Positions 30,111-42,779 are shown, numbered from the stretch's first letter. The stretch: DNA of 64,000 nt from Dendrophyllia cribrosa (GCA_024195265.1 JAJLRJ010000001.1:3471884-3535883); one strand, 5' to 3'. Numbers and translations: made by a program. Notes: a model not told the origin generated them from the letters alone.

Positions 30111-32264
30111 TTATGTAAAAAACATCTTTATTTTTTGTCTTCTATTTTACCGTACGAGCCACATAAAAACAAAATAAAATAAATGTAATAAAGTGGTCAG
30201 AGTTAAGTTTTTAAACTCATGTGAGCCCAAAATCTGCTAGAATACCTTAAAGTAACATACCCCCTTTTTTGTAATATGTAACAATATACGGAAAATTTGT
30301 GAGACTTACGCTTATTTCTCTTTAGGAACTATGATTTACTGAAACTCTATATTATTTTTTATTTAAAAATCATGTTAAGTATGTTTTCAGACCCAAATCG
30401 CCAACCACACCCAGAATAAAAAAACCTTCAGTCCTGGTTCATCCAGTCAACTCATAAAAAGAGTATACAATCTTTCTGATCGAATGTTATGGTTAAAGCC
30501 CAATTCAACGTCTAAGAATGAATAACAACAGCTAATAGCTCGGAGAAATCAATAATTTATCTCTAGAGTCTGGGAGGAAACGTTCCCTTGATATATGTTT
30601 AAACCCCCGCTTGTGTAAACGAAAATAGTTTTTTGGGAGATAAAGAAACGACGAAAGATTCTAGCAATCCACAATTTTTTTAGTCAGCCACAGTTTGTGA
30701 CATCCGGGTCATTTGGTACTCATTCAGCGTTGAAAAGTTATCAAGGAAGTTGAATTTGAATTGGGTTCAGTTACTACCGGAACTTTTGTTTTGTGAAGGT
30801 GGAAATTCAACATTTAAATTGACCTCTTACATTAAATGTGTCTTTAATGTCTTTTATTTCAGTAAGAATTCCACCTGATTAATTGCGAAAACTATTTTGC
30901 ATAACAAGAGCGAGAAAAAATCCCTGTCACGAAAATTCACTAAACAAAGAAAAACATCGGCTATTCGTTTTTGTTTTCTCGGCTTTGAAACCTTTGGAAC
31001 TAAGTTTTAGTTGTCAGATAAGAAAAAACGAACGCCTGCTGAAACAAAACGCAGCTTTATTTTCGACTTTGGCTGTAAAATAAAAACACTTGCTCTTGGA
31101 GATCTCTAGTAAATCTTTATTGCATATGCAATAATACAGCCGTTGTAATCTCAAAAGGCTAAGGTAGTGTTAATCTTTATTTTGAGTTCGCTTAGCTCAA
31201 CTGAAGAAATAAATATGAAATCTTCTTAACCATACCGACAAAATCCACAGGATGTGATTCTCAGTTTTAGCCCACTAGGTGTTTTTTTTTCACTAAGGTA
31301 CATTTGCAAGTAAAACGTTAATTAATTTCGACAGATCGTACAGCATTATTATCCTAATTATACTGGTGTCAGTTATTGATATTTGTGCTGCCTGTGATGA
31401 ATCTCCATTTTAAAACCTTCTTTTCAGGCGTCCAGTATTTTGTGGCGTAAATTATCACTTACTCGCAAACTTTTATACTAAGAACTTCGCGATTTTATAC
31501 TACCATCAACTACTTCACAAACGAAACGATAAGAACATTATATTTTTAGAAAATCTTCGAAGTTGTATTTTCCCTCTTTCGTTTTTTTTTCACTATACAT
31601 GTTATGTATGCATATTTTTCTAAAGAAAATGAACATCTTTTTTCAGTGTTTTTTTTTAGACCGTCGAGGCGCCAAGCATGATATTGGAGATAAAATCACT
31701 ATAGGTCATTGTTTTCTGAGCCGTTTTCAATTTAGTGCAATATTCATAGTTTTCATAAACAAACTCACTAACTTTAACGCAAACAAAACAGAATAGTATT
31801 CATTAGTTGTTAGAAGAATATATGCAAATACTTGCAAAGCTCCCTGTCATAGACGGCAATTTGACCACCAAGCAGGATTTTAATTTGAATTGACAGCCTT
31901 AGAAGATTATTTTTTTCAACGGTTTTCCACGGCATTACTTCTAGATACATCACAGGTGTAATCTTGGCTCCTACTTGCGTAGGAGCTTAACTTTGTTTCC
32001 CGAATTTTCCTGAGGCTAAACAGGAAAGACTTAAAAGAGACCAATATATTTATATTTAGACTGGTTGCGGACTAAAAGAGCTACAGGGTACGTGAATTGT
32101 TGACCTGTTTAAAGAAGGCCTTCTTCCGTCAGCTCACTTTAGTTTGACAAACGCTTCTGATCCGATTAGAACTTGAAAGAGGTTTTGACGCTGAAAAATT
32201 CTCATCCCAGAGGGAGCAGAATCTTAGTTTATTATTTACCAAGAGATCAACTCCTCTGAGGACA
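30111..32264. other. Gene-poor upstream region of the GPCR
   Basis: AT-rich sequence without convincing coding potential. Short open frames at 30883 and 31563 have no recognisable motif. Any GPCR 5' UTR exons could lie here but were not identified. Confidence 0.5.
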
Positions 32265-33221
32265 ATGGACGCCAACACAAGCGGAGCGCATTTCCCAATC
32301 ACTTTGACAAATCGTACGATAGCTTTAGCCATTGCAGATGTCGGAATCCTCTTTTTTATTAACATCACAGCTCTTTTTGGAAACACTATCCTTTGCATCG
32401 CGTTTTTCAAAAACAACCATCTACGATCGGCCACAAACATACTTGTTTTAACGCTTGCCGTCAGCGACATCACCATGGCGCTTACATCCATGCCGCTGTC
32501 AGAGGGTTCCCTCATCGCCGGAAAATGGATATTTGGGGGTCATCTTTGTCATGTTCAGGGATTTCTCGTGCATTTTTTAGCATTTCTCTCCCTCCAGGTG
32601 ATGGCTTTGACAGCAGTAAACCGGTACTTTCGAGTCGTCAAGCCAGAGACGTACAAAAAGGTCTTCACTCCTGCGTACACGACCTTCATGATTATATCGG
32701 CGAGTTTGCTGTCCTTCGGGATTTTGGCGAGCATAACTTTCGGGCAGCATGGCAAGTTTGGCAACCTCTTTGTGTTCCATCCCGGTAAAGTCATATGCGT
32801 AACTCTGTACCGAAATCTGCTCAGCAGCCAAATCTTCACAATATTCTCCTGTGTCGCTTTTGTGTTACTGCCCGCTTTGGTGATAATATGGTGTTATACC
32901 AAGGTCTTCACAACAATCAGAAGGCACTGCCGACGATTGGCCGCCAGAAAGGTATCAACCGCCTCTGTCACCAGTCTTAGTTCAGCGGAGATCGTGGTTA
33001 CCCGCACGGTTTTCGCTATCGTTTTGGCGTTTTTCATTTGCTGGATCCCTTGTATTGTGATTGACATGGTGGATACTATGCGAGATGAGTGGTTCGATCG
33101 CCGAGTGTACCTGGCTTACACTTACTTTGCCTACACCTCCAGCGCCATAAACCCCTTTATCTACGGGGTACTCAACAGATCCTTCCGTGAAGAATACCTC
33201 AAACTATTAAGATGTCGCTGA
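32265..33221 (+). CDS. Class A (rhodopsin-like) GPCR, melatonin-receptor-like
   Basis: An intact intronless frame of 318 residues with a good Kozak context (A at -3, G at +4). Seven hydrophobic segments lie at about 24-48, 58-80, 97-118, 138-160, 187-211, 247-269 and 282-303. Family landmarks: GN (39-40, TM1), LAVSD (64-68, TM2), C95 and C178 for the extracellular disulphide, NRY (119-121) in place of DRY, CWIPC (259-263) and NPFIY (296-300). The N-terminus has the sequons NTS and NRT. NRY is shared with melatonin receptors and many cnidarian orphan receptors; the ligand cannot be told from sequence. The long minus-strand frames here are shadows. AATAAA is at 33406. Confidence 0.93.
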   Translation: MDANTSGAHFPITLTNRTIALAIADVGILFFINITALFGNTILCIAFFKNNHLRSATNILVLTLAVSDITMALTSMPLSEGSLIAGKWIFGGHLCHVQGFLVHFLAFLSLQVMALTAVNRYFRVVKPETYKKVFTPAYTTFMIISASLLSFGILASITFGQHGKFGNLFVFHPGKVICVTLYRNLLSSQIFTIFSCVAFVLLPALVIIWCYTKVFTTIRRHCRRLAARKVSTASVTSLSSAEIVVTRTVFAIVLAFFICWIPCIVIDMVDTMRDEWFDRRVYLAYTYFAYTSSAINPFIYGVLNRSFREEYLKLLRCR

Positions 33222-33865
33222 AATTGAATGAACTTATTTAAAGATTTTTAAAGGATGAACTATGCACGAGTCAATCTTGATCGGAAAGAAAATTTCAAAT
33301 TGCGCCTCAAAATGGTAAACAACTATAGTGACCTACATGAATGGACGTAAATTCATTTCAAGTCGATCAAGATGAAACACCAACTAACTTTAAAAGGGAC
33401 ATCTAAATAAACGGCGTCCAAGATGTATATATACATATCTCGGCATAAATTGAACTGCGAAAAAAGGAACTATTGATTTTAATACAATGCGTCACCAACA
33501 GGGATCAGGGATCCCAAAATATGTAAGCTAAAGAATTTATAATGTTAAATTTTTATCGAAATAGATCCACAACAATCATAGCTCGACCCGGTTAAAATGA
33601 AACTTTAGAATATTTAGTTTACCTCCACCAACCAAACAAAATTAGGCCAGTTTTCATACTAAAAGGATCAGAAGAAAATTGGAGCCTACCCCGAGTATGT
33701 TTTGAAAACTAAAGACAAATGGTGAAAATGGTCTGAATTGGCGTAGGGTGATCCTCGACACAAGACGTATTCAGAACTGTGGCGACAGTGTTTAGCCTTC
33801 AGATAAGAGAGGATTAGTGTTGTTTTAGTCTATTTCAATGAGGAATGAAATCTCTTTTGTTTCTT

Positions 33866-34109
33866 TTAGGCCTTGTTTACACGGGTCCGGACAAATTTTT
33901 TGCACGGACAAAAACTTGCACGGTTCCACCTTGCGTTTACACGGGACCGGCGGAACTGGACGAATTTTTGAACGGCTAAGTGTGCAAGTTTCCGTGTAAA
34001 CACCACTGCCATCTGTAACAGAATTTGCACGGATCCATGTAAACATGTGGTCTAGGAACAAAATTCGTCCGTGCAAAAATTTGTCCGGACCCGTGTAAAC
34101 GGGGCCTTA
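33866..34109. mobile_element. PIF/Harbinger-like MITE, copy 2
   Basis: 33869-34106, almost identical to the copy at 3322-3558, flanked by TTA (33866-33868, 34107-34109). The left end reads GGCCTTGTTTACACGG in place of GGCCCCG. Confidence 0.75.
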
Positions 34110-37018
34110 GATGGTATTGCTAAACATTTATTCCTTTACCAGCGTGTGTGTCGATTTATTTTAGTCTGTTGTTATTGGAAATTTGAAGCTGCATGTTTAT
34201 CTTTTTAAACCAGACGACAATGCTAAAAGCTTACTTCTTTACCAGCGTACGTGCCAATTGCTTTCAGAAATTATAGTTTTAAAATTCGATATTTTTACTT
34301 ACGTAGAAAGTAAAAAGGGGTTAATTAATTTAACAATTAAAAGTAAACTTGTTAAGGCAGTTTCCTTTGTTGCATAACTGAAAGTTTCATTTATTTATAA
34401 ACTACGTAATCTAGAATTTTCACTTTTAAGAAACAACCATCAGTGCTTGTCATTCACTGCAGAACTTTTATCTTAGCGACCGCGGAGGACCAGTCGGTAC
34501 GATTTTTCAGAATTGCAATTTGTTTGTTCAGTGAGCGGCTGTAGTGGCTCACTATTAGCGGCTTTTAAATAATATTCTCTCCGCTATACTTAGATACATG
34601 CAAAATTACATAATAGAAAAAGTTTCAACTATTGAATAAGACAGAACCCCCAAAGTGACGCCGGACACATGTGGCGTTATCAACCCTTAAATAAAGAAAG
34701 CTTTTAATATGTATTATATATTGTGTATTTAAAATATCTAGATAACATCTGTCAGTATTTGCCAGATTTGCTAATTTTAACAAAGATGATGATTATTTAA
34801 CGGCAAAAATGTAAAAAATTGCTACAACTGATGATATATGTAATTTGTAAATATCGATTTCATCTTGTTCTTTCAAATACGCTGTTTTGTTTGAGAGGAA
34901 ATCTAGCATAGAAATAAAACGAGAGCAAGTGTTGTCCTTCTCAGTAGCTATTGGACCTTTTCCCTTACATCATTGTTTTATTGAACCTTTCACTCACAAG
35001 TTCCACATGCCTTAAAAAAGTCATCTTTTGCCGATAGGGAATGTATGTAAAGAGAATTTGGCCGCGATTTTCTCAATTCTCATTTTCGCTTGTCTTCCAA
35101 AAAAGTTCCGAAGTACTTGAACTTTTAATTTTACTTTTTCGCTCACTTGAATTTTCCGTTACTCAGTAAAGTTTGGTTTGCACATCAACAGACACAGCCT
35201 ACGTGAAGTCTTACCAACCACCACACTACACTTAGGCTACAGGTACAAAGGTTTATTTCAGTTTTACTGACTGGGGAGAAAAAAAGATTGTGTACCAATA
35301 AAACAATACAATAAAAAACTGCTAATTGCAAGAGTATTGTGCTGCGAGTATTTTCACTGAATAAAGGAACCACTTTGTTTACATACGTATGTATGTATGT
35401 ATGTATGTATGTATGTGTGTATGTATGTATGTATCTGTGAAATTTGGTACACAGAAAGATCTTATTGTCCTTAGCATTTTATTAGATAAATTGGCATGTA
35501 ACGTGACCATTTTTCTGAAAATAGGAAATGTTTGACGAAATGGTGACGGGTATAAGGGAAAACATCAAATAAAAGCGCTTTTCTGATGCAGAGAAAATAT
35601 TTCCAGTCCTTCACGTTTGGAATGAGCGTTCATTGTTCTCTAAAACACATTGTGAGGGCAAAGGTCATTTTTCGGTCAAAAAATCAACCTGTAGGACAAT
35701 CATTCCAAGCAGGTTAAATATGTTAAATCTCCACTGGAAACGCTGATTTATTTATCAAAAGAAAGAAAATTCACTGCCAAATCGCCATTTTTTCCGAAAA
35801 GTGCTGAGAACCAAACTTATATGCATGACTTCCGAATTTTCGTCACCGGAAGTCGAACCAAAGCATAACGGAAATTCCCGAAGTTGACCCAAGTTTTTAC
35901 GAAGATCTCCGAAGCTTATCGGATGCCTTCCGAAGACAGACAAAACTAACATCTGCACCTGCTAGATCATTATGGAAAAGCTATTCGTAATTTTGTTAAA
36001 AAATCAGACGACCTTCTCGTACAAAAAGGCTGTAAAATTTTCATCACGAATTATACTTCTATAAATTGTCTTTAGAGATTTGTTTTATACCAAATCGAAC
36101 CATGGTTTATATTGTCATGAGCGTCATAAATATGGTAAGAAATTTTAATTAAAAACTAGCAGATTGTGCCTATTGTTATCGTAAACGAACTTGATATGAG
36201 TTAATGCGGGGGTGAATTTGAATGAAATTTGAAGGGGTTTAAAGAAGAGATGGAAGAAAGAAAATGATTTTTGGAACACCAACAGACAGTCGATACCCAC
36301 GCAAAAGTGCCGCCAGTTGCTAGTGGACTAATTTTGTGTCCGTCTATTAATTATTAACTACAAATTCTATTTTTAAAACTTCACTAAATCTTCAACATTT
36401 CTTATCTCTCTTAATTTTACCAATCCTTTGAGAAAAACTATTTCCTCCCAAACATGCCCAAAAATCACCCAAAATTTTTACAAAACACCCCACAGCATAG
36501 ATTCACGGGATGAGCAGAGAGTTTTTGGATTGTTTGAAACGTGAACGAGATATTTCTATTAAAGCCATGTCAAGTGGCGGAAAAATGGTGTTCATGTTTA
36601 CCCCCGCCTTAAGTTAAATTTATTTGTTAGAAAAAAATAATTCGCAAACATGGTGTTATTTAGTTACTTATAAACTAAACATTGACGTATTTGACACATC
36701 TCCTCTGGTAGTGAAACCATATATAAAAATAAAACTTTTAGTTGATGTATATCAAGTTAGGGCCATTTATGTCACAGGGCACGTTTCCGTTGACTGAAAT
36801 AGATCATATTACCTAATATACACCTGCTGCGTTGACAAATATTTGTCAGTTTAGTTCTGTACAGAAGATGCATCTATCGATTTTGTCAATTTTTTTTTCA
36901 CTTTATTAGCGTTATTAACTTTTTACAATCTACAAAATACATAAATATAACAGAAACGTTACCAGTAAAACAACACAAATAAAAAACAATGCAAGGCTAC
37001 TTATTTATTACAGATTAT
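34110..37018. other. Gene-poor AT-rich stretch
   Basis: No gene recognised. A (GTAT)n microsatellite is at 35387-35434. A signal-peptide exon for the downstream PAN/EGF/fibrinogen remnant would be expected here but was not found. Confidence 0.5.
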
Positions 37019-37302
37019 AGAGCAGTTTTCAATTGACTGTCGAAAGTAATTACACAATTGCTTTGGTTTTGCATTGCTACGCTTTGTGATTGGCTAAAAA
37101 ATCTCGCGCCACTTTTTCGACCAATCAGAAGTAAAACCAAAACCAATCGTGACTTGCTCGCACGCGTTTTCCCGCGCTTTGCGCCCGCTACATGTAATTG
37201 CTTCGAGCTCTGATTGGTTCATTGGATTGTTTACGACTGCTGTGATTGGTCAGAGTAATTACTTTGGTTTTGGTTTTACGACACTCAATTGAAAACTGCT
37301 CT
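37019..37302. mobile_element. Palindromic MITE, about 284 bp
   Basis: Ends AGAGCAGTTTTCAATTGA and its reverse complement. Inner CCAATCA-type inverted motifs. The target duplication is unclear. Confidence 0.6.
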
Positions 37303-37510
37303 AATTCTTAAACACATATACACAACAAATAAAGGAGGACAAAGAGTATGTGGAGTATGTACCTACTTGTGTACGGCATAAGCCGTGTTTCAGAGCCTGA
37401 TTTTAAGGCTGTCAACTTTGCTGAGGCGATAATCAGGGGGCAAAAGTTAAATGGAAGTCTGATAAGGGAAATAGACATGGATTATGAAGGAATTTGCAGA
37501 CTTAAGTGCG

Positions 37511-37765
37511 TCGATGAAGTAGATTGCAAAACAGTCGGTTTTTCCCTCTTAAGCCATGCGAGGTTCGAAGCAAGAGGCGCGAAGCGCCGAGACACGCGTG
37601 GAGAGGCGCGAAGCGCCGATTCGCGCGCGAGCCTCACGCGCCCGCAGGGTGTCTCTCCCCAGTCTCACTCTACCTATCCACACTCGCTACAGATCTTTTC
37701 GGTCGCGCACTTTTTTCGGAGGACTCGCGCGAAAATACGGACTGTTTTGCAGTCTATCGATGAAG
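37511..37765. mobile_element. MULE-like MITE inside the PAN exon, in frame
   Basis: The 237-bp insertion (37520-37756) has ends TAGATTGCAAAACAGTC and its near reverse complement, flanked by TCGATGAAG (37511-37519, 37757-37765). Element plus one duplication is 246 bp, exactly 82 codons, with no stop in the exon frame. The interior is Arg- and Ser-rich when translated. Confidence 0.8.
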
Positions 37766-38552
37766 AGACATGCCAGTCTTACAACTTTGGAACCAAAAAG
37801 AACCAAAATGGGAAGTCTTCTTGTGTCAGCTGAGTAAACTGACGATTTCAAATACAGAGGTGTGAGGGTAATATTGTATGTATATGTCAGTGCCCCGCTT
37901 TAATTCCCCATAGTAAAGAATTGGCTTCTTTCTCCCAGGATGAGACAGGATCAATGATAGTGAATTAACTTAAACAAAGGAAATTTTTTGTCTCTGAGTT
38001 CATCCGAAAGTCAATTAATTCACACGGTCTACTAGCTCCTTCTTCTAGTGATCTGTTAGTGGATCTGCCATTTCATCATGATCTCAGTCCTTGGAGCTAG
38101 TTAACGTTGGGAACAGATTTCTTGTCTTTGCTGAAAGCGAAGCCAGGATGCCGTGAGGTAAAAAGCACGAGGCCTTGAATTATTGCCTTATGTTTACAAC
38201 TGAGCAAACTGTTTACATCAAGCATCAGTTTACATCGGCGGTCGTCGATGACTGTGAAAAAGTTCAGTTCAAACACAATCTACGATTTGAAAACGACGCA
38301 ATTCCATGCAGAAAAAAACGAGGATAAGCATAAAGGGTCATAAAACATAAATGATTCTAACTCGTGATACTCAACGGTCTTATCATACAAAACACAAGAA
38401 CATCACCGGATCTTTTATATATGTAAATAACATAGAAAAACCTTTGAATGCAGACGTCCACATGACGCAGAAATTAAACTTACTGGTAGTTGCCGGATCT
38501 TCCTTGTGAAAGATCTCGTGCCAGGCGTCACTTGAATGTGAAAATACAAAAC

Positions 38553-38810
38553 TGAATGCAAGGCTGGAATTACGGCAAAGGGTAGATATCATTTTTATCT
38601 TATGTTTACAAGTGCGCTGTCTACATGTCATGTATTACAATAGCCAATCATTTATAACTGTATTTTCAAAATTTTAGGAGCCGTTTCAATGTTTTCTTTC
38701 AGTATAGCCCTGGCCCTGAGGAAGAATAGTTCTATTAGTCGAAATATTGGCCATTTAATAAATCTGCCCTTTGCTGTAGTGCCAGCCTTGCATTCAGTTT
38801 TGTAAATAAC
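38553..38810. mobile_element. PLE-like inverted arms with hammerhead motif
   Basis: 'gccagccttgcattcagttttgta' near 38.79-38.81 kb is mirrored at 38.55-38.58 kb. A hammerhead-like core lies between. Same design as the PLEs at 1.85 and 19.6 kb. Confidence 0.5.
38712..38752 (+). ncRNA. Hammerhead ribozyme-like motif
   Basis: GGCC, CTGAGGA (38716-38722), an imperfect stem II (AATAG/CTATT), GAAA (38741-38744), TATT, GGCC. Core positions are present and stem I pairs, but stem II has unpaired bases at its foot. Confidence 0.5.
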
Positions 38811-38925
38811 ATATTCATATCCATATTAAAATTACAGAGTGCCTGTGAAACGGATAGTTCACTGTGTGGCAACAGCGGAGTCTGCATCCCCAACTATCAG
38901 GATGATAGCGTACGATGCAAGTGCA

Positions 38926-40143
38926 GCGGTGGATACAACCTCGTTCCCAGGGTCTCTCTCTTCAGCTACGTCATCATCGGGAGAGACCCTGGTTGCGGCT
39001 GGTCACGTGCCACCCAGAATCTGGGTGGTAACAAAAAATTTTGTTAGGGGAGGGGTAGTAAAGTGTACATTTGTCGCTTTACCGAGAAAGGGGAGAAGTG
39101 TTTTGAGGCATTATCGGTCATCAGAAGCCTTATAGCCAAGCATTTCGTGATCACACAAGTATTTTCGACCTGTAAGCGGTTCATGTTGTCAACTCAGCCA
39201 AAACGTTTCTGAGCGACGGAAAGCACGTTAAGGCTGGTTTTCACTAGCGCATAAGCATAAGCACAAGCCAACATACGCAGACTCAGTAACGTGTTGATCA
39301 TTAGTGCCTATTGTTCTGTTTTGTTCAAACAATTGGAACTAATGATCAACATGTTACTGAGTCTGCGTATGTTGGCTTGTGCTTATGCTTATGCGCTAGT
39401 GAAAACCAGCCTTTTAAAAACCTCGTTTCTTCAGGGATGGAAACAAACGCCGCGACGGTCAATATTTCGCGCAGGCAAATGCCACGAACCGAGCCGAATT
39501 CGACATTTAGCCAGTATCAGGCTCCTTAATATGTGAATACAGAGGTAATCTTTATCCTTATGCTTTATTTTATGCTAAATTTATACTGTTAGATGGCCAA
39601 TTAGCCGAAAAAACTAACTAAAATCAGAGAATACGCGACCGATCGAAATCAACACTTTGTTGACAAGATCAATATATTACATTGGGCAACATTATACAAA
39701 TTATATTTTACATTTTATCTACAAGCTAAGATTTAGACACGAATGCAGCACGCAAACTACAAGAATTATTACATTCTGGTCAATAAAAGCATCATTTTAT
39801 AAAGCAAACGATGTGTGTGAAGTTATATTTTGTTCAGGCAATATCGAATTCAAATCTCAGTGGATAAATAAACTTCTGGCTCGGCGCGTTTTACCTTTGT
39901 TGAATTTAGAAGGTGACCGAAGGCTTTCAAAAGTGTACATATCAAAATGTTAAATGCCAGTGTGTTGAACGAATGAGCCTCTTGACAAGCATTTCTTTCG
40001 TCTTCTGTTCGTTCGAGAAGATGAACGAAAATAGTTATTGACCCTACCCCGATGGAAAATATTTTGTCACAGGGTGGCACGTCTCTCCCGATGATGACGT
40101 AGCTGAAGAGAGAGAGGCCCTGGGAACGAGGTTGCGGTGGATA
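38926..40143. mobile_element. TIR element in the EGF exon, about 1.2 kb
   Basis: Ends AACCTCGTTCCCAGGG (38937) and CCCTGGGAACGAGGTT (to 40133) with arms of about 50 bp. A duplication of about 10 bp (GCGGTGGATA) lies on each side. It contains the palindrome at 39.23 kb. Confidence 0.7.
39230..39413. mobile_element. Near-perfect palindromic MITE
   Basis: Arms of about 60 bp starting AAGGCTGGTTTTCACTAGCG, with a spacer of about 60 bp. Nested in the 1.2-kb element. Confidence 0.7.
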
Positions 40144-40717
40144 TACAGGAAAGTCTTGTAGTGAGTTTTAAAATGTTAATTCGGTTAATTTTAATTTGTT
40201 ACGAGAATTTAATTAGGAAAGCCTTGTAGTGAGCGATTATAATAAACATTGCTCAAGTGTTAATATCAATTTTTTATCTCACTTAACAGAGCCCAAAAGC
40301 TGCGCTCAGCTTCTTCAAGATGGTTCGTCAATCCAGATGGCAGCAAACCAATGAACGTGTTGTGTGACATGATCACGGACGGTGGAGGGTGGACCGTTTT
40401 TCAGAGACGTTTAGATGTATCGGTGAATTTCTATCTTGGCTGGGCGTCCTATAAAAATGGATTTGGAAATCTGAACCGCGGCGAGTTCTGGCTTGGAAAC
40501 GACAATCTTCATCGTTTGTCCTCCGCTGATGATGTCATGCTGAGAGTTGACCTGGAGGACTTTGAAGGAAACACTAGATTCGCCGAGTACAGGACTTTTA
40601 AGGTGGCAGACGGCGGAGATTAATATCGTCTTCTGATTGGAGGGTACAACGGTACAGCTGGTGATGCGATGTTAAGCGTTAACTCGGCAAAGTAAGAAAT
40701 AAATTGATACATGCTAA

Positions 40718-40719
<2 letters not shown>

Positions 40720-40754
<35 letters not shown>
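40720..40754. repeat. (AAT)n microsatellite
   Basis: AAT run just after the fibrinogen exon. Confidence 0.9.
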
Positions 40755-40755
<1 letters not shown>

Positions 40756-42038
40756 CCTCTTAGAGCCCTAACTATCATGTCAAGTAGTCGTGACAAAATG
40801 CTTTGTCCTATTTCTAGCAAAATTAGATAATCATTAATCGTGAAAATATTAGCACTGATATCTTTGAGTGAATAAAGGCTCTGCCTGAGGACGTAACTTG
40901 ATTTAACCATAGCTTTGAATACAGATCCTTGACTGAAAAGCCCTATTGATGGGATTCAAGTCATGTAAAAAAGAATAAATGCAATATTGTTTCTCTTTCA
41001 CAGACACCAGGTAAAACTATTTAGTCAGAAGCATCAATTCCAAGTATACAAAGGGGCTGGAATTTGGTAAAAATGCCAAAATATACTTTATAACTAATTA
41101 TATTGAAATATCGGAGATCTCTACCCTTTTAAAAAAAGCGCTTATGGTTTTTGAGATAGACGGGAAAAAGTATTTTATTGTGTCATCACTAATTAAAATT
41201 CACCGCAAACCGGTTACAGTTTAAAGCCAAACCCACGATATAAAAGGCGGCTGGACTATCCAACTCATGCAAATGAGCAAAATCTATTGTTTTTGCTCAT
41301 TTGCATTAGATTCGGCGTGGGGCTTTGTACTTTTATACCGCAGGTTCGCCTTTAATGACGTGCAGTATGAATGTGTAATATTCCGGTATTTCATCACATG
41401 TGAAAGGACGCACGCAATGGTTTGTTGCTGCAATTTTAAATATAGCTACTCGTTAATTTCGTTAAAAGTCTGTTTGGTTGTCTTAAAGTTTGCTTGAATT
41501 TATTTTTTATCTCTTTGAGGAAACGTTAGCGAAAATCCAAGCCAAAAAGGTGCAGGTTAACATAGAAGTCTTTCAATGAAGGAAGGACGTCCGCTTTGAC
41601 GGCGAGCGATCGCAACTCGTATTTTAATCGAGAAAATTGGATGAAGGAATGTGAATGTACATGTTCGCCGGCATAGTTTCGCTATGTCTTTGGCGTCTTT
41701 GAACTGTTTTCTAAACATCATAAATAAGTACCCATTGAGGAATTCAGGGGGCGAGGTCGCGCCGTTTTCAATAAAGTATGCATGGTAGGAAAATGGTATT
41801 TTGATGACGTCACGAAAATAAAGAGGTTTTTACGGTAGCTAAAACGTTATTGCGCGCGTTCCACATAGTAAATTTTTTACAAAAATTGGCAAATTGGTAG
41901 GATTTTCTAGGTTCGCGATCACAAGAAAGAACATTTTTGTACATACACAAATCCAATAAACGTAAAAAACGAAAAGTTAGTAAATTGCCGAAAGTTAATT
42001 ATGTACCGATTGTTTTATCAGGCTTTGTCATATGAGAC
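40755..42038. other. Gene-poor stretch with an octamer palindrome
   Basis: No gene seen. TATAAAAGGCGG at 41240-41251 precedes a perfect 16-bp inverted repeat (ATGCAAATGAGCAAAA, 41267-41306) carrying two ATGCAAAT octamers. It looks promoter-like, but no transcript unit can be supported. Confidence 0.4.
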
Positions 42039-42207
42039 TTAGGGCCTGGTCGCACTACAGTCAAAAACAAAAATTAGCCCGTGCAAAATGACATAAAAAC
42101 AAAAACATTCCACAAAAAGCGTGTCCCACCGGAGCGGTTTCTTTTGTTTTCCTCGATTTTTGCACAGGCGGAGTTTTGTTTTTGACTGTAGTGCGACCAG
42201 GCCCTTA
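42039..42207. mobile_element. Harbinger-like MITE, second family
   Basis: 42042-42204 with ends GGGCCTGGTCGCACTACAGT and its reverse complement, flanked by TTA. Confidence 0.75.
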
Positions 42208-42701
42208 CTGAATGTTTATACTGTTTGGCCAAAAATCGTGAATATTTACCATGTAAAAACGAAGTAAAGCCGTCGAGAGGTTTGCAAGCCTTGAACAACA
42301 AGCCCAACAACTCAATCAGTGGTTGCCATGGTAACGAGACAAGACTGCCAAATTAGACTTCTCCGTAAAAGAGAAAGTCTAAGATTTTAAGCAATAAGAT
42401 AATGTATATTTTATTTGGAAGACTGGCAGATAGCTATATGAAGACACCCCTAAGTACGTCATGTCTATTGATTTCGTTTCTTTTCGCACAACGATGATTA
42501 CTGAAATATTAAAGAAACAAACACTCATACTGTATATATATACGTTTGAAGGGAAGGCTAGTCCTTCGTCACTACATATGGCATTTAATTTTAGTCAGGT
42601 TAACATCACATGGCGATGCAAGAGTAATTAGCATTGCTGAATTATAACATCCATTTGGCAATCAGACAGTTGGCTCATTTTGTTCAACGGACCCATGTAC
42701 C

Positions 42702-42735
42702 TATAGTGTATAGTGTATAGTGTATAGTGTATAGT
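42702..42735. repeat. (TATAGTG)n short tandem repeat
   Basis: Nearly five 7-bp units. Confidence 0.85.
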
Positions 42736-42779
42736 AAACTACTTTCCCCAAAAGGGACACTGTCCCGGCTAAAATATCG

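Larger units (their letters stand above)
37392..40692 (+). pseudogene. Decayed PAN-EGF-fibrinogen-type secreted protein gene
   Basis: Pieces in order are a PAN/apple-like exon (from acceptor TTTCAG at 37391: NFAEAIIRGQKLNGS, CRLKCVDE...ETCQSYNFGTKK), an EGF exon (38838/40-38936: CETDSSLCGNSGVC..CKCSGGY, resuming at about 40134 with GGYTGKSCSE) and a fibrinogen-domain exon (40288-40691: [11 protein letters not shown], then [39 protein letters not shown]). Defects are a MITE in the PAN exon, a premature TGA at 37831 with the expected DFKYRG continuing in another frame, a 1.2-kb insertion in the EGF exon, a frameshift after LLQDG and a TAA in 'GGD-stop-YRLLIGGY' (40621). No further fibrinogen exons were found. 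Intact relatives are secreted lectin-like or matrix proteins. Confidence 0.75.

Noticed and set aside
32129..32839. Several open frames overlapping the GPCR
   Set aside because: Shadows of the intact GPCR frame; no motifs.
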